Part shown: positions 24,889-35,747 of the stretch, piece by piece
How positions within the stretch are numbered: position 1 is the stretch's first letter
How the letters are laid out: each line of letters starts with the position of its first letter
Source: Pseudomonas sp. P8_241
GTDB taxonomy: Bacteria; Pseudomonadota; Gammaproteobacteria; Pseudomonadales; Pseudomonadaceae
Reading direction: 5' to 3'
Length of the DNA stretch: 64,000 bases
Assembly: GCF_034008315.1 (NCBI RefSeq)
Contig: NZ_CP125377.1
Coordinates: 372,001-436,000, forward strand
Program-made: the position numbers and the translations under genes
The notes under the pieces: generated by a model
Told to the model about the DNA's origin: nothing
Seen by the model: only the letters and a program-made list of their open reading frames with translations
Database searches by the model: none

Positions 24889-26889
24889 ATGAGTGCATCG
24901 TCCACTCCCGCCAGCGGCCTGGTCCGCATGAATCCGCCGGTTTTCTACTTCTCGGCCAGCTTCATTCTGTTGTTTGGTATCGTTGTCATCGCCATGCCCG
25001 AGCAGGCCGGAGCGTGGTTACTGGCGGCGCAAAACTGGGCGGCCAATACGGTCGGCTGGTACTACATGTTGGCGATGACCCTGTATCTGGTCTTCGTGGT
25101 GGTCACCGCGTTATCGGGCTACGGCAAGATAAAACTCGGTGCCGACCACGACGAGCCCGAGTTCAGTTACCTGTCTTGGGCAGGCATGTTGTTCGCCGCC
25201 GGGATCAGTATCACGCTGTTCTTCTTTTGCGTGTCCGAACCCCTGACCCACATGCTCCAGCCGCCTCAGGGTGAGGCGGGCACCGCGGATGCAGCGCGCC
25301 AGGCGATGCAGATTCTGTTTCTGCATTGGGGTCTGCATGGCTGGGGCGTGTTCGCCTTCGTTGGCATGGCGCTCGCGTACTTCGCTTACCGGCACAACCT
25401 GCCGCTGGCCCTGCGTTCGGCGCTGTATCCGCTGATCGGCAAACGCATCAACGGCCCTATCGGTTATGCGGTGGACGGCTTCGGCATCATCGCCACGGTG
25501 TTCGGCCTCGGGGCCGATATGGGGTTTGGCGTGCTGCACCTCAATTCCGGGCTGGACTACCTGTTCGGCATCGCTCACACCCAGTGGATTCAGGTCGGCC
25601 TGATCACGCTGATGATGGGCGCGGCGATCATTGTTGCCGTGTCCGGCGTCGACAAAGGCGTGCGGGTGATGTCCGACATCAACATGCTGCTGGCCTGTGC
25701 GCTGCTGCTGTTCGTGCTGTTCGCAGGCCCCACGCAGCATTTGCTCAACACACTGATCCAGAACGTTGGCGACTACCTCGGCGCTTTGCCGATGAAGAGC
25801 TTCGACCTCTACGCCTACGACAAACCCAGCGACTGGCTGGGTGGCTGGACGGTGTTTTATTGGGCCTGGTGGATCGCATGGTCTCCGTTCGTGGGCCTGT
25901 TCATCGCACGGATTTCCCGTGGCCGGACCATCCGCGAATTCGTCTTCGGCGTGCTGCTGATCCCGCTTGGTTTCACCCTGGCGTGGATGTCGATCTTCGG
26001 CAACAGCGCCATCGACCAGGTACTCAATCACGGCATGAGCGCATTGGGCATGTCGGCCATCGACAACCCGTCGATGACGCTGTACTTGCTGTTGGAAACC
26101 TACCCGTGGAGTAAAACCGTGATCGCGGTCACGGTGTTCATCAGCTTTGTGTTCTTCGTCACCTCCGCTGATTCCGGCACCGTGGTGTTATCGACACTTT
26201 CCGCCAAGGGCGGCAATCCCGATGAAGACGGGCCGAAATGGCTGCGGGTGTTCTGGGGCGCGATGACCGCGCTGGTCACCAGTGCGCTGTTGTTCTCCGG
26301 CAGCATCGATGCGCTGAAGTCGGCGGTGGTCCTGACGTCGTTGCCGTTCTCGCTGATCTTGCTGCTGATGATGTGGGGGCTGCACAAGGCGTTTTATCTG
26401 GAGTCGCAGAAGCAGATTGCGCAGATGCACTCGCTGGCGCCGGTCTCGGGTTCTCGGCGTGGCAAGGGTGGCTGGCGTCAGCGCTTGAGTCAGGCGGTGC
26501 ATTTTCCGTCGCGCGATGAGGTTTATCGCTTCCTCGACACGACCGTGCGACCGGCGATTGAAGAGGTGTCCGCCGTGTTCAGGGAAAAGGGCCTGCACGT
26601 GGTTACGCACCCGGACCCGGCCAATGACAGCGTCAGCCTGGAAATCGGCCATGGCGACCAGCATCCCTTCGTGTATCAGGTTCAGATGCGTGGTTACTTC
26701 ACACCGTCTTTCGCTCGGGGTGGCATGGGTTCCAAGCAGCTCAACAACCGTCGCTATTACCGCGCCGAAGTGCATTTGAGCGAGGGCAGTCAGGACTACG
26801 ATCTGGTCGGCTACACCAAGGAGCAGATCATCAACGACATCCTCGATCAGTACGAGCGGCACATGCAATTTCTGCATCTGGTGCGTTGA
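24889..26889 (+). CDS. betT: BCCT-family choline/betaine transporter
   Basis: Secondary transporter of 666 residues in the betaine-choline-carnitine family with 12 predicted membrane helices. The diagnostic Trp-rich motif WAWWIAWSPFVGLFIARIS lies near residue 325. The long cytoplasmic C-terminal domain (residues about 515-666) is of BetT type and in that family adjusts activity to osmotic stress. No betIBA genes adjoin in the window, but the upstream dyad looks like a BetI site, which supports choline as substrate. Choline-sulfate or a related quaternary ammonium is possible given the sulfur context. Confidence is high for family and moderate for substrate. Confidence 0.88.
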   Translation: MSASSTPASGLVRMNPPVFYFSASFILLFGIVVIAMPEQAGAWLLAAQNWAANTVGWYYMLAMTLYLVFVVVTALSGYGKIKLGADHDEPEFSYLSWAGMLFAAGISITLFFFCVSEPLTHMLQPPQGEAGTADAARQAMQILFLHWGLHGWGVFAFVGMALAYFAYRHNLPLALRSALYPLIGKRINGPIGYAVDGFGIIATVFGLGADMGFGVLHLNSGLDYLFGIAHTQWIQVGLITLMMGAAIIVAVSGVDKGVRVMSDINMLLACALLLFVLFAGPTQHLLNTLIQNVGDYLGALPMKSFDLYAYDKPSDWLGGWTVFYWAWWIAWSPFVGLFIARISRGRTIREFVFGVLLIPLGFTLAWMSIFGNSAIDQVLNHGMSALGMSAIDNPSMTLYLLLETYPWSKTVIAVTVFISFVFFVTSADSGTVVLSTLSAKGGNPDEDGPKWLRVFWGAMTALVTSALLFSGSIDALKSAVVLTSLPFSLILLLMMWGLHKAFYLESQKQIAQMHSLAPVSGSRRGKGGWRQRLSQAVHFPSRDEVYRFLDTTVRPAIEEVSAVFREKGLHVVTHPDPANDSVSLEIGHGDQHPFVYQVQMRGYFTPSFARGGMGSKQLNNRRYYRAEVHLSEGSQDYDLVGYTKEQIINDILDQYERHMQFLHLVR

Positions 26890-26913
26890 CTGAGGGCAAG
26901 GCGCCGAGGCCGG

Positions 26914-27174
26914 TCAGGTCTCGGCGCTCAGCACCATGAACAACACCAAGGCCGCCACCGGGATGCTGAACACCATCGTGCCGATCCCCAGTTCCGTGCT
27001 TAGCGACTGGCCGGTCGTCACCACGCCGATAGCGCCATTGATAACCGTCATCGCCAACCACAGCACGACAAAACCGTAGGTCAGGGTCTGACGGCTGAAG
27101 CCGAGTTTCTCGCCGATGAACAGCATCATCGCGAGCAGAACCAGGCCGAAGGTGATGATGATTGTCGTGTGCAT
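26914..27174 (-). CDS. Small three-helix inner-membrane protein
   Basis: An 86-residue very hydrophobic protein with three predicted helices (about 3-22, 34-52, 65-83). It starts MHTTIIITFGLVLLAMMLF. I do not recognise a named family. Similar small proteins are common and uncharacterised in Pseudomonas. It is convergent with betT, and a hairpin GCGCCGAG/CTCGGCGC at 26901-26927 spans the two gene ends. It looks monocistronic and is followed on its upstream side by a REP pair. Confidence 0.6.
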   Translation of the reverse strand: MHTTIIITFGLVLLAMMLFIGEKLGFSRQTLTYGFVVLWLAMTVINGAIGVVTTGQSLSTELGIGTMVFSIPVAALVLFMVLSAET

Positions 27175-27286
27175 GCTTGCTCCAACCTTGCGATAGGAAT
27201 CGCCGCTTTGATGCTTTAGCGACTTTGTTCCTGTCGAGTGTGGTTGTGCAAGTGTGAAGTCGGACTGAAGCGAAAGTCAGTCGCTG

Positions 27287-27366
27287 AAAAAAAATCGCAG
27301 CCTGCGGCAGCTCCTACGGGTGTACATCAGTTCCGTGTAGGAGCTGCCGCAGGCTGCGATCTTTTG
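27287..27366. repeat. REP pair, 'GATCGCAGCC' class
   Basis: AAAAAAATCGCAGCCTGCGG and inverted GCCGCAGGCTGCGATCTTTT between the small membrane gene and the tauD stop. Confidence 0.82.
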
Positions 27367-27369
27367 ATC

Positions 27370-28206
27370 TTAAAACGGTACATCCCCCAATACCGTCGCC
27401 CGCTGCATCACCCGTCGTGCCGGGCGGTAGTCGTCCACTGCGTAATGTTGGGTCACGCGGTTGTCCCAGAACGCAATGTCGTCCTGCTGCCAGCGCCAGC
27501 GAATGGTGAATTCAGGCCGCGTTGAATGGGCGAACAGGAATTTCAGAACTGCTTCGCTCTCGGTTTCCGACAGCTCGTTGATTTTCGAGGTAAAGCCTTC
27601 ATTGATGAACAACGAGCGGCGTCCGCTGACCGGATGCGTACGGATCACCGGATGCGACAGCGGCGGATTCTTGCGCCGAGCTTCTTCCCACTGGGCCAGC
27701 GCTTCGGGCGTGTTGCCATAGCGCTCCAGCGGGAAGGAGCGGGTGAAATCGTGGGTGGCGGTCAGGCCTTCGAGCAAGTTTTTCAAGGGTGCCGACAAGG
27801 CTTCATAGGCTGCAATACCGCTGGCCCACAATGTGTCGCCACCATACTCTGGCAGCAGCTTGGCGCTGAGTACTGCACCCATGGCCGGGGTCGGCAGGAA
27901 GGTGACGTCGGTGTGCCAGATCGCGTTATCGCGCACGTCGGTGACGGCAGTGTCGAGGATCAGCACTTCGGGTTGCTCGGGTACGTTCGGGTAGATCGGG
28001 TGAATGTGCAGGTCGCCGAAATTGGTGGCGAATCGCGCCTGTTGCTGCGGTGTAATCGGCTGGTTGCGGAAGAACAGCACCTGATGCTTGAGCAGTGCCT
28101 GTTCTATGGTGTCGCGCTGCTCCAGGTTCAGTGGCTGGCTGATGTCGACGCCGCTGATTTGCGCGCCGAGGGCAGAACTCAAAGGGGTGATGGACAACTG
28201 GCTCAT
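27370..28206 (-). CDS. tauD: Taurine dioxygenase
   Basis: Fe(II)/2-oxoglutarate oxygenase that releases sulfite from taurine. Counted from the start at 28206 ([11 protein letters not shown]), the iron ligands are His98 and Asp100 in WHTDV and His254 in TQHYAVDDY. This is one residue from the positions in E. coli TauD, which supports this start. The distal arginine for 2-oxoglutarate lies in RRVMQRATV. It is 278 residues, full length. It is the last gene of the tau operon, separated from tauC by a REP pair. Confidence 0.93.
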   Translation of the reverse strand: MSQLSITPLSSALGAQISGVDISQPLNLEQRDTIEQALLKHQVLFFRNQPITPQQQARFATNFGDLHIHPIYPNVPEQPEVLILDTAVTDVRDNAIWHTDVTFLPTPAMGAVLSAKLLPEYGGDTLWASGIAAYEALSAPLKNLLEGLTATHDFTRSFPLERYGNTPEALAQWEEARRKNPPLSHPVIRTHPVSGRRSLFINEGFTSKINELSETESEAVLKFLFAHSTRPEFTIRWRWQQDDIAFWDNRVTQHYAVDDYRPARRVMQRATVLGDVPF

Positions 28207-28235
28207 GATGATTCTCTTCAATCCGGTTTACCAAC

Positions 28236-28325
28236 GGTAGGAGCGAGCCTGCTCGCGATAGCGTTGCATCAGTCAAAGCACCGTTGTCTGGCAATCAGCA
28301 ATCGCGAGCAGGCTTGCTCCTACAG
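28236..28325. repeat. REP pair inside the tau operon
   Basis: GTAGGAGCGAGCCTGCTCGCGAT and inverted ATCGCGAGCAGGCTTGCTCCTACA fill the gap between tauC and tauD. They may lower tauD expression relative to the transporter genes. Confidence 0.82.
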
Positions 28326-28339
28326 GGTTGTTCAATTAT

Positions 28340-29176
28340 TCAGTGGGCCTGGCCGTGCCACGGCACCAGTTTGCGTTGCAGGGCGCGCAGGCCCATCTCC
28401 ATCGCGAAGGCGATCAATGCGATCACCAGAATCCCCAGCACCACCACATCGGTGACCAGAAATTGCGCGGCTGACTGCACCATGAAACCCAAGCCGCTGG
28501 TGGCGGCAATCAGTTCAGCAGCGACCAGCGTCGACCAGCCCACACCCAGACCGATGCGCACCCCGGTCAGAATGTCCGGCAAGGCACTCGGCAAAATCAC
28601 ATGGCGAATCAACTGCGTCCGGGTTGCTCCCAGCGACTGCGCGGCCCGCAGTTTGGCAGGGTCGACGGTACGCACGCCGGTGGCGGTGGCGATAGCAATC
28701 GGGGCGAAGATCGCCAGATAGATCAAGAGCACTTTCGACAACTCACCGATGCCGCACCAGATCACGATCAGAGGCAGATAAGCCAGTGGCGGAATCGGCC
28801 GGTAGAACTCGATCAGCGGATCGAGCACACCTCGGGCGATACGGTTGGCGCCGATGGCGATGCCCACCGGCACGGCAGTGAGAATCGCAAAGCCGAGGCC
28901 CAGGCCGATACGGCTCAGACTCGCTCCGAGGTGCTGCCACAAGGTTGAATCCATGTAGCCCGAGGTGGCGAGCAGCCAGCCTTTTTGCAGCACGGTGGAC
29001 GGTGGCGGCAAGAACAGCGGTTCGATCAAACCGCTCGCCGTTACAGCCCACCAGATGAAAACGAGTACGCCCAGCGTCAGCACGCTGATCCAGCGAGTGC
29101 TCAGGCTGCGGTGGATCGGACTGACGTTCGCGCCGGGTTTGATCTGCGTCGTGGCGGGAATTTCGTAGCTGCTCAT
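28340..29176 (-). CDS. tauC: Taurine ABC importer permease
   Basis: Inner-membrane permease of the SsuC/TauC family, 278 residues with about six helices. The family opener [29 protein letters not shown] is near residue 34. The EAA-type loop [23 protein letters not shown] is near 172. It overlaps the stop of tauB by 4 bp (ATGA), giving translational coupling. Confidence 0.92.
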   Translation of the reverse strand: MSSYEIPATTQIKPGANVSPIHRSLSTRWISVLTLGVLVFIWWAVTASGLIEPLFLPPPSTVLQKGWLLATSGYMDSTLWQHLGASLSRIGLGLGFAILTAVPVGIAIGANRIARGVLDPLIEFYRPIPPLAYLPLIVIWCGIGELSKVLLIYLAIFAPIAIATATGVRTVDPAKLRAAQSLGATRTQLIRHVILPSALPDILTGVRIGLGVGWSTLVAAELIAATSGLGFMVQSAAQFLVTDVVVLGILVIALIAFAMEMGLRALQRKLVPWHGQAH

Positions 29177-29967
29177 GCGCGCTCCTGCCGCTGGGCGGCA
29201 CTGCGTTGGGAGAACACTTTGGCGAGTACGTGTTCGCGGGTTTCGATAAAGCGTGGATCAGATTTGATCGAGCGGGCCGACTCGCCAGCGGCATAACGGT
29301 GACCGAAATCCAGGCTCAGGCGCTCGACGATTTGCCCGGGGTTTGGCGCCAGCAGAATCAGGTCGGTGGCGAGGAATACCGCTTCTTCAATGTCGTGGGT
29401 AATCAGGAACACCGGTTTGGCCGTACGCCGCCAGACCTGCAATAACAGCTCTTGCATCTGTTCACGGGTGAAGGCGTCGAGGGCGCCGAAGGGCTCATCC
29501 ATCAGCAACACACGCGGGTCGGCGGCAAGGGCACGGGCCAGGCCGACGCGTTGCTTCTGACCCCCAGAGAGTTGCCAGATCCGGCGGCTCTCAAACCCGG
29601 AGAGGTCCACCAGCGCGAGCATTTCCCGGGCGCGGATTTCGCGTTTGTCCCGGGCGATGCCGGCCAGTTCCAGACCAAAGCCGACGTTGGCCAGCACGTC
29701 CTGCCAAGGCAGCAGCGCATCGTCCTGGAACACCACACCGCGTTCGGCGCTCGGGCCTTTGACCGGCACGCCATCGAGGGTAATGCGCCCGGCGCTGGGC
29801 TCGACGAAGCCGGCAATCAGGTTCAACAACGAAGTCTTGCCACTGCCGGACGGGCCGAGGGCGACCAGCAATTGCTGGGGGCCCAGACTCAGGGAAATAT
29901 CCGCCAGCACCGGTTCCGGGCTGCCGGGGTACTGTGCGCTGATACGCTCCAGCTGTAGCAAGGCCAT
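29173..29967 (-). CDS. tauB: Taurine ABC importer ATP-binding protein
   Basis: A 264-residue ATPase of the nitrate/sulfonate/taurine group. It has Walker [13 protein letters not shown] near residue 39, the signature [16 protein letters not shown] near 135 and Walker [30 protein letters not shown] is the typical Q-loop region of TauB. It starts 16 bp after tauA and is coupled to tauC. Confidence 0.93.
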   Translation of the reverse strand: MALLQLERISAQYPGSPEPVLADISLSLGPQQLLVALGPSGSGKTSLLNLIAGFVEPSAGRITLDGVPVKGPSAERGVVFQDDALLPWQDVLANVGFGLELAGIARDKREIRAREMLALVDLSGFESRRIWQLSGGQKQRVGLARALAADPRVLLMDEPFGALDAFTREQMQELLLQVWRRTAKPVFLITHDIEEAVFLATDLILLAPNPGQIVERLSLDFGHRYAAGESARSIKSDPRFIETREHVLAKVFSQRSAAQRQERA

Positions 29968-29983
29968 CGCAGTTAACTCCCGA

Positions 29984-30961
29984 TCAATTAGTGATGAACT
30001 TGGCGCTGACGTACGGCGCGTAGTCCGGTAGCACCGCCTCGACCTTGCCTTGCTCCTTGAGGAACGCAGCGGTGTCGGTGATGGCTTTGGTGGTCGGTGC
30101 GCCGAGGGTGATCACCTGATCAGCCGCCAGCGGGTAGACGTTGCCTTGCAGCAGCAGTGGAATATCACTGGCCTTGGCGCCGGACAGTTTTACAAGCTTG
30201 TCGACGTTGCTTTGATTGGCGAGCCAGGCTTGTGGGTCTTTGCGATAGTTGGCGTAGGCATCGAGTGTCACTTTGGCGAACGCGGTGACAATTTCCGGAT
30301 GCTTCTCGGCGAAGTCTTTGCGCACGATCCAGGCATCGAAGGTCGGTGCGCCGAACTTGGCCAGTTCGCCGGAGGTGATCAGCACTTTGCCGTTTTCCTT
30401 GGCGACACCCAGCGCTGGGTCCCACACGTAAGTGGCGTCGATGTCGCCGCGTTTCCAGGCAGCAATGATCGCGGGCGGGGCGAGGTTGAGGACGGTCACT
30501 TTCGATGGATCGATGTTCCAGTGTTTCAGCGCGGCCAGCAGGCTGTAGTGGCCGGTGGAAACGAATGGCACGGCGATTTTCTTGCCGATCAGGTCTTGCG
30601 GGGTCTTGATCCCGGAGCCGTCCCGGGCGACCAGGGCTTCTGCGGCGCCGATCTGGGTGGCGATGAGGAAGGTTTCCACCGGCACTTTGCGGGTAATGGC
30701 GGCGGTCAGGGGGCTGGAACCGAGGTAGCCGATCTGCACATCACCGGAGGCGATGGCGGCAATGATGTCGGCACCGTTGTCGAATTTGCGCCAGTTGATG
30801 TTGGCGTTGGTGGCTTTTTCGTAGCTGCCGTCTGCCTGGGCGACTTTAGCTGGGTCCACGGTGGTCTGGTAGGCGACGGTGACGTCGGCTGCCTGGGCAA
30901 AGAAACTCGCGGTAGCCAAAGACGCGGCCGCCAGTAAGCGAAGAGGGAAAGTCAGTTTCAT
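29984..30961 (-). CDS. tauA: Taurine-binding periplasmic protein
   Basis: Solute-binding protein of 325 residues with a signal peptide ending near residue 24 (FFAQA before ADV). The mature start [16 protein letters not shown] and motifs such as [14 protein letters not shown] and [10 protein letters not shown] are characteristic of TauA. First gene of the operon. The upstream DNA is strongly AT-rich and contains a 10-bp perfect dyad at 31022-31050, a plausible site for a sulfur-starvation regulator such as CysB or TauR. Confidence 0.92.
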   Translation of the reverse strand: MKLTFPLRLLAAASLATASFFAQAADVTVAYQTTVDPAKVAQADGSYEKATNANINWRKFDNGADIIAAIASGDVQIGYLGSSPLTAAITRKVPVETFLIATQIGAAEALVARDGSGIKTPQDLIGKKIAVPFVSTGHYSLLAALKHWNIDPSKVTVLNLAPPAIIAAWKRGDIDATYVWDPALGVAKENGKVLITSGELAKFGAPTFDAWIVRKDFAEKHPEIVTAFAKVTLDAYANYRKDPQAWLANQSNVDKLVKLSGAKASDIPLLLQGNVYPLAADQVITLGAPTTKAITDTAAFLKEQGKVEAVLPDYAPYVSAKFITN

Positions 30962-31021
30962 CAGAAAGCTCCTTGTCAGGCGACCGAGTGTCGGCGTGAG
31001 AAAGAGACTAAATGATATAAG

Positions 31022-31050
31022 AATTCGAAAATAAATAACTTTTTCGAATT
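31022..31050 (-). promoter_or_regulatory. Perfect 10-bp dyad upstream of tauA
   Basis: AATTCGAAAA and TTTTCGAATT are separated by 9 nt, 61-89 nt upstream of the tauA start. Outer bases (ATAAG...CTTAT) extend the symmetry with a 2-nt slip. It is a candidate operator or promoter element; the regulator is unknown. Confidence 0.45.
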
Positions 31051-31084
31051 AGCTTATGAGTGAGAGATGTTTAGGGTGGTTCTT

Positions 31085-31179
31085 TGTAGGAGCCGGCTTG
31101 CTGGCGAACCAGGCAACGCGGTGTGACAGAAACACCGCCTTCGCTGCGATGCGGCGACCCGACAAGCCAGCTCCTACAA
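31085..31179. repeat. REP pair, 'GTAGGAGCCGGCTTGCTGG' class
   Basis: GTAGGAGCCGGCTTGCTGGCGA and inverted GACAAGCCAGCTCCTACA flank about 55 nt, between tauA control DNA and the end of gshA. Confidence 0.78.
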
Positions 31180-31198
31180 GTTTGCGTTGCGCTTGAGG

Positions 31199-32782
31199 TT
31201 AGTTACTGATCGCCAGAATGCTCGCCTGGTACGCCCCGACAAACACATCGAAATCGCCGACTTCGTTCTGTTCCAGCTCAACCTGCTCAGCCAGCGACGA
31301 ACGCGCCCGCTCCTCAAACTTCGCCTGTTCTTCAGTCGGCAGCGGCTCGCTGCGGAAGAACTCCGCATGGGCCTGGCTCTGGCGCAGGGAGAACTGGGCA
31401 AAACTTTCCTTGTGTTCGGCCATCGACGCCAATACCTGGGCCGACGGTGTCAGGGACGGGTCCTGGACCTTGGCCATCTGAGCGTCCAGCGCCTTGCTGT
31501 GGGCATCGCCGCCATGGCTCTGATCAAGCAGGGCGGCCAGTGGTGCAATGTTTTCCAACAACTGGCCAGCCCACTCTTTCAGGTCGACCGGTTGCCCGTC
31601 ACGATGCAGTTGCAGGCCCGGCCGACGCCCTTCCTTGACCACGCTGAGGAAGTTCGACGTCGCGTTGCCGCAACTGGTGTTGGTCAGCAACGGGCTGTCG
31701 TTCAGCGCGCAATACAGCAGGAACGCATCGAGGAAGCGCGACTCGGTAAGGTCGATGCCCATCGGCAGGAACGGGTTGATGTCCAGACAGCGTACTTCGA
31801 CGTACTGGATGCCACGGGCCACCAGTGCCTGAATCGGTCGCTCACCGGTGTAGGTCACGCGTTTCGGGCGGATGTTGGAGTAGTACTCGTTTTCGATCTG
31901 CAGGATGTTGGTGTTGAGCTGAACCCACTCGCCGTCCTGATGCGTGCCGATCTCGACATAGGGCGCATAGGGCGTGGCGACCGCTTTGCGCAGGCTGTCG
32001 GTGTAGCTCGACAGGTCGTTGTAGCACGGTGTCAGACCGGCCTGGGCGTTGCTTTGGTAACCCAGGTCGCTCATGCGCAGGCTAGTGGCGTACGGCAGGT
32101 ACAAGGTGTGTGGGTCCAACTGCTCCAGCTGGTGCGAACGACCGCGCAGGAAGCCGGCGTCCAGCGCGGGTGAAGCACCGAACAGATACATGAGCAGCCA
32201 GCTGTAGCGGCGGAAGTTGCGGATCAACGCGATATAGGACGACGACTGAAAGTCGCGGTCGGTGCCAACAAAACCTTCGGCCTGCTTGAGCAGCGGCCAG
32301 AGTTTTTCCGGCAGGGAAAAGTTGTAGTGAATCCCGGCAATGCATTGCATGGTTTTGCCGTAACGCAGGGCCAGACCCTTGCGGTACACGTACTTGAGCT
32401 GCCCGATATTGGACGTGCCGTAATAGGCGATCGGGATGTCTTCCTCGGCCGGCAACGGGCACGGCATCGAGGGGCTCCACAGGTACTCGTTGCCGAGCTT
32501 GCTGTAGGCAAAACGGTGAATGCTGTCCAGGCTCGCCAGGGTATCGGCAGGATCAGGCAGGGCCGGGGTAATGAACTCCAGCAGCGACTCGGAATAGTCG
32601 GTGGTGATCTGTTCATTGGTCAGCGCGGAACCCAATTCTTCCGGGTGCGGCGTTTGCGCCAGGCGACCTTCGCCGGTCACGCGCAGGCATTCACGTTCGA
32701 TGCCGTGAAGGCACTGTTCGAGCAGAGAGAGGTTAGCTCGCTCGCCAAGCAGGGCCAGGCGGCGGTTGAGAAGTTCGCTCAA
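31199..32782 (-). CDS. gshA: Glutamate-cysteine ligase, proteobacterial type
   Basis: First enzyme of glutathione synthesis, joining glutamate to cysteine with ATP. The protein is 527 residues from a TTG start at 32782 and reads (M)[20 protein letters not shown]. This TTG is chosen because AAGGA lies 7 nt before it. The GTG 15 nt further upstream overlaps that ribosome site, and E. coli gshA also starts with TTG. Family landmarks are GIERECLRV near residue 25, [15 protein letters not shown] near 60, SMPCPLP near 105 and the C-terminal [12 protein letters not shown]. It is expected in the cytosol and closes the sulfur-to-glutathione theme of this half of the window. Confidence 0.92.
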   Translation of the reverse strand: MSELLNRRLALLGERANLSLLEQCLHGIERECLRVTGEGRLAQTPHPEELGSALTNEQITTDYSESLLEFITPALPDPADTLASLDSIHRFAYSKLGNEYLWSPSMPCPLPAEEDIPIAYYGTSNIGQLKYVYRKGLALRYGKTMQCIAGIHYNFSLPEKLWPLLKQAEGFVGTDRDFQSSSYIALIRNFRRYSWLLMYLFGASPALDAGFLRGRSHQLEQLDPHTLYLPYATSLRMSDLGYQSNAQAGLTPCYNDLSSYTDSLRKAVATPYAPYVEIGTHQDGEWVQLNTNILQIENEYYSNIRPKRVTYTGERPIQALVARGIQYVEVRCLDINPFLPMGIDLTESRFLDAFLLYCALNDSPLLTNTSCGNATSNFLSVVKEGRRPGLQLHRDGQPVDLKEWAGQLLENIAPLAALLDQSHGGDAHSKALDAQMAKVQDPSLTPSAQVLASMAEHKESFAQFSLRQSQAHAEFFRSEPLPTEEQAKFEERARSSLAEQVELEQNEVGDFDVFVGAYQASILAISN

Positions 32783-32898
32783 GTTGGATTCCTTCACGCG
32801 TCAGTCGCCCCAATATGGGGGTGGGCAAGACGGTCTACAAGGGTGAAGTTAAAACTGGCGTTTTCGCCTGGTTTTTGCATCGAACAGCCGTGACCCCT

Positions 32899-32999
32899 GT
32901 AGGAGCGAGCATGCTCGCGAAGAAGGCAGGGGCGCCGCTGACATCCTGGCAGCCCTGGTCATCGGTGACCTTCATCGCGAGCATGCTCGCTCCTACAGG
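32899..32999. repeat. REP pair, 'GTAGGAGCGAGCATGCTCGCGA' class
   Basis: Near-perfect inverted copies TGTAGGAGCGAGCATGCTCG and CGAGCATGCTCGCTCCTACA about 55 nt apart, upstream of gshA and downstream of the thioesterase gene. Confidence 0.85.
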
Positions 33000-33039
33000 T
33001 TTCTTAGCGCCGAAATTAACTCAAATCGACAACATCTAG

Positions 33040-33423
33040 CTACAGGGCAGCGAACGTGCCTTGTGCTTTCGCGACCAGTTTGTCGCCCTGCATCACATCG
33101 GCCTCGACCACCAATGTGCGGCGCCCCGGGTGGATCACCCGGGCCGTGCACATCACCTCGCCGTCTGAGATGGCGCGGATGTAGTTGATCTTGCACTCGA
33201 TGGTCGCGCTCTGCTGGTCAAAGCCGTGGGTGCTGGAACAGGCCAGCCCCATGGCAATGTCCACCAGGCTGAACAAGGCCCCGCCGTGCAGTTTGCCGGC
33301 GCGATTGCGCAGCTCCGGTTCCAGCACCAGGGCGACTTGCGCCACCCCGGTTTCCAGGCTGTGCAAGCGACAGCCCAGCAGCTTGAAAAAAGCGCTTTCG
33401 GTGTAACCGGCGGGGATGTCCAT
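33040..33423 (-). CDS. PaaI/YigI-family hotdog thioesterase
   Basis: A 127-residue hotdog-fold acyl-CoA thioesterase. The family core reads NRAGKLHGGALFSLVDIAMG near residues 40-60, followed by ATIECKINYIRAI. The ATG at 33423 overlaps the tex stop (TGATG), so it is preferred to the TTG just upstream. It is co-transcribed with tex. The substrate is unknown; PaaI-type enzymes hydrolyse aryl- or medium-chain acyl-CoA. Confidence 0.85.
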   Translation of the reverse strand: MDIPAGYTESAFFKLLGCRLHSLETGVAQVALVLEPELRNRAGKLHGGALFSLVDIAMGLACSSTHGFDQQSATIECKINYIRAISDGEVMCTARVIHPGRRTLVVEADVMQGDKLVAKAQGTFAAL

Positions 33424-35747
33424 CAACGTTTCTTCAACTGCTTGGCGTTGGCGAACAGCGAAGCCATGGCATTGTTGCTCGGTGCCGCTGACGCGGTTTC
33501 TTTGCGTGGAGCAGTGTTCTGGGATTGGCGTGGTGCCGATCCCGGACGTGCGCCTCGAGCGCCATCGATTTTTTCGCCAGGAGTGTCGCTCATACGCATC
33601 GACAGGCCCACGCGTTTACGCGGAATGTCGATTTCCATGACCTTCACCTTCACCACGTCACCGGCCTTCACCGCTTCACGTGGATCCTTGATGAACTTCT
33701 CCGAAAGCGCAGAGATGTGTACCAAACCGTCCTGATGTACGCCGATATCGACGAAGGCTCCGAAGTTGGTCACGTTGGTCACCACACCTTCGAGAATCAT
33801 CCCCAGTTGCAGGTCCTTGAGGTCTTCGACGCCTTCCTGGAACTCGGCAGTCTTGAACTCAGGGCGCGGGTCGCGGCCTGGTTTTTCCAGTTCTTGCAGG
33901 ATGTCGGTGACCGTTGGCAAACCGAAGGTTTCGTCGGTGTACTTCTTCGGATCCAGACGCTTGAGGAACGAGGCATCGCCGATCAACGAGCGGATATCAC
34001 GGTCGGTTTCAGCGGCAATGCGCTGCACCAGCGGATAGGCTTCCGGGTGAACTGCCGAGGAATCGAGCGGGTTTTCGCCGTTCATTACGCGCAAGAAACC
34101 TGCGGCCTGTTCGAAGGTTTTCTCGCCCAGACGTGCGACTTTCTTCAGCGCCGCGCGGGTTTTGAAGGCGCCGTGCTCGTCGCGGTGGCTGACGATGTTC
34201 TGCGCCAGCGTTGCGTTGAGGCCGGAGATCCGAGCCAGCAGCGCTACGGAAGCGGTGTTCACGTCGACGCCGACGGCGTTCACGCAGTCCTCGACCACGG
34301 CATCCAGGCCGCGCGCCAGTTTCAGCTGCGACACGTCGTGCTGGTACTGGCCGACACCGATGGATTTCGGATCGATTTTTACCAGTTCTGCCAATGGATC
34401 TTGCAGGCGACGGGCAATCGACACGGCGCCACGGATCGACACGTCCAGGTCCGGGAATTCCTTGGACGCCAGTTCCGAGGCCGAGTAAACCGATGCGCCA
34501 GCCTCGGACACCATGACCTTGGTCATCTTCATGGCTGGGTATTTTTTGATCAGCTCGGCCGCGAGCTTGTCGGTCTCACGGCTGGCGGTACCATTGCCGA
34601 TGGCGATCAGGTCTACCGAGTGCTTGGCGCACAGGGCGGCGAGAATCGCGAGAGTCTGGTCCCACTTGTTGTGCGGCACGTGCGGGTAAACCGTGGCGTG
34701 ATCCAGCAGCTTGCCGGTGGAATCGACCACTGCCACCTTGCAGCCAGTGCGCAGACCAGGGTCGAGACCCAACGTGGCACGCGGGCCGGCCGGGGCCGAC
34801 AGCAGCAGGTCGTGCAGGTTGTGGGCGAACACGTTGATCGCTTCGGTTTCCGCGCCGTCGCGCAGTTCGCCCAGCAGGTCGGTTTCCAGATGGGTGTAGA
34901 GCTTGACCTTCCAGGTCCAGCGCACCACTTCGCCCAGCCATTTGTCGGCGGCGCGGTTCTGGTTCTGGATGCCGAATTGCTGGCCGATCATGCCTTCGCA
35001 CGGATGCATGCTGCCCGGCAGCTCATCGCCGACTTTCAGTGCGGAGCTGAGGATGCCCTCGTTGCGGCCCCGGAAAATCGCCAGGGCGCGGTGCGATGGC
35101 ATGCTTTTGAGTGGTTCGTCGTGTTCGAAGTAGTCGCGGAACTTGGCGCCTTCCTCTTCCTTGCCGGCAATCACGCGAGCGCTGAGGGTGGCTTCCTGCT
35201 TGAGGTAGCTGCGCAGCTTTTCCAGCAGGCTGGCGTTTTCGGCAAAGCGTTCCATCAGGATGTATTTGGCGCCTTCGAGGGCTGCCTTCACATCGGCTAC
35301 GCCTTTGTCAGCGTCGATGAAGCGTGTGGCTTCGGTTTCCGGACTCAGGGTCGGGTCGTTGAACAGGCCGTCAGCCAAGTCGCCAAGGCCGGCTTCCAGA
35401 GCGATCTGGCCCTTGGTGCGGCGCTTTTGCTTGTAAGGCAGGTATAAGTCTTCGAGGCGGGTCTTGGTGTCGGCGAGCTTGATGTCGCGTTCGAGTTGCG
35501 GGGTCAGCTTGCCTTGCTCTTCGATGCTGGCAAGGATGCTGATGCGCCGTTCGTCGAGTTCTCGCAGGTAGCGCAGGCGCTCTTCCAGATGACGCAATTG
35601 CGTATCGTCGAGGCTGCCGGTCACTTCTTTCCGGTAACGGGCGATGAAGGGGACGGTAGAGCCTTCATCGAGTAGCGCGACGGCCGCTTCGACCTGTTGT
35701 GGGCGTACACCGAGTTCCTCGGCAATGCGGCTGTTGATGCTGTCCAT
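33423..35747 (-). CDS. tex: Tex transcription accessory protein
   Basis: RNA/DNA-binding protein of 774 residues involved in transcription and toxin or stress gene expression. From the start at 35747 ([14 protein letters not shown], with AGGTGG before it) the order is the Tex N-terminal helical region (about 1-190), a YqgF/RNase-H-like domain (about 325-430, [17 protein letters not shown]), helix-hairpin-helix motifs (about 490-560) and an S1 domain near 640-715 ([19 protein letters not shown]). The tail after 720 is low complexity. Length and order match Tex of P. aeruginosa. Confidence 0.95.
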   Translation of the reverse strand: MDSINSRIAEELGVRPQQVEAAVALLDEGSTVPFIARYRKEVTGSLDDTQLRHLEERLRYLRELDERRISILASIEEQGKLTPQLERDIKLADTKTRLEDLYLPYKQKRRTKGQIALEAGLGDLADGLFNDPTLSPETEATRFIDADKGVADVKAALEGAKYILMERFAENASLLEKLRSYLKQEATLSARVIAGKEEEGAKFRDYFEHDEPLKSMPSHRALAIFRGRNEGILSSALKVGDELPGSMHPCEGMIGQQFGIQNQNRAADKWLGEVVRWTWKVKLYTHLETDLLGELRDGAETEAINVFAHNLHDLLLSAPAGPRATLGLDPGLRTGCKVAVVDSTGKLLDHATVYPHVPHNKWDQTLAILAALCAKHSVDLIAIGNGTASRETDKLAAELIKKYPAMKMTKVMVSEAGASVYSASELASKEFPDLDVSIRGAVSIARRLQDPLAELVKIDPKSIGVGQYQHDVSQLKLARGLDAVVEDCVNAVGVDVNTASVALLARISGLNATLAQNIVSHRDEHGAFKTRAALKKVARLGEKTFEQAAGFLRVMNGENPLDSSAVHPEAYPLVQRIAAETDRDIRSLIGDASFLKRLDPKKYTDETFGLPTVTDILQELEKPGRDPRPEFKTAEFQEGVEDLKDLQLGMILEGVVTNVTNFGAFVDIGVHQDGLVHISALSEKFIKDPREAVKAGDVVKVKVMEIDIPRKRVGLSMRMSDTPGEKIDGARGARPGSAPRQSQNTAPRKETASAAPSNNAMASLFANAKQLKKR

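Noticed and set aside
33525..35447. 640-codon plus-strand frame over tex
   Set aside because: Tex motifs (YqgF, HhH, S1) on the minus strand are certain; the plus frame is low-complexity shadow sequence.
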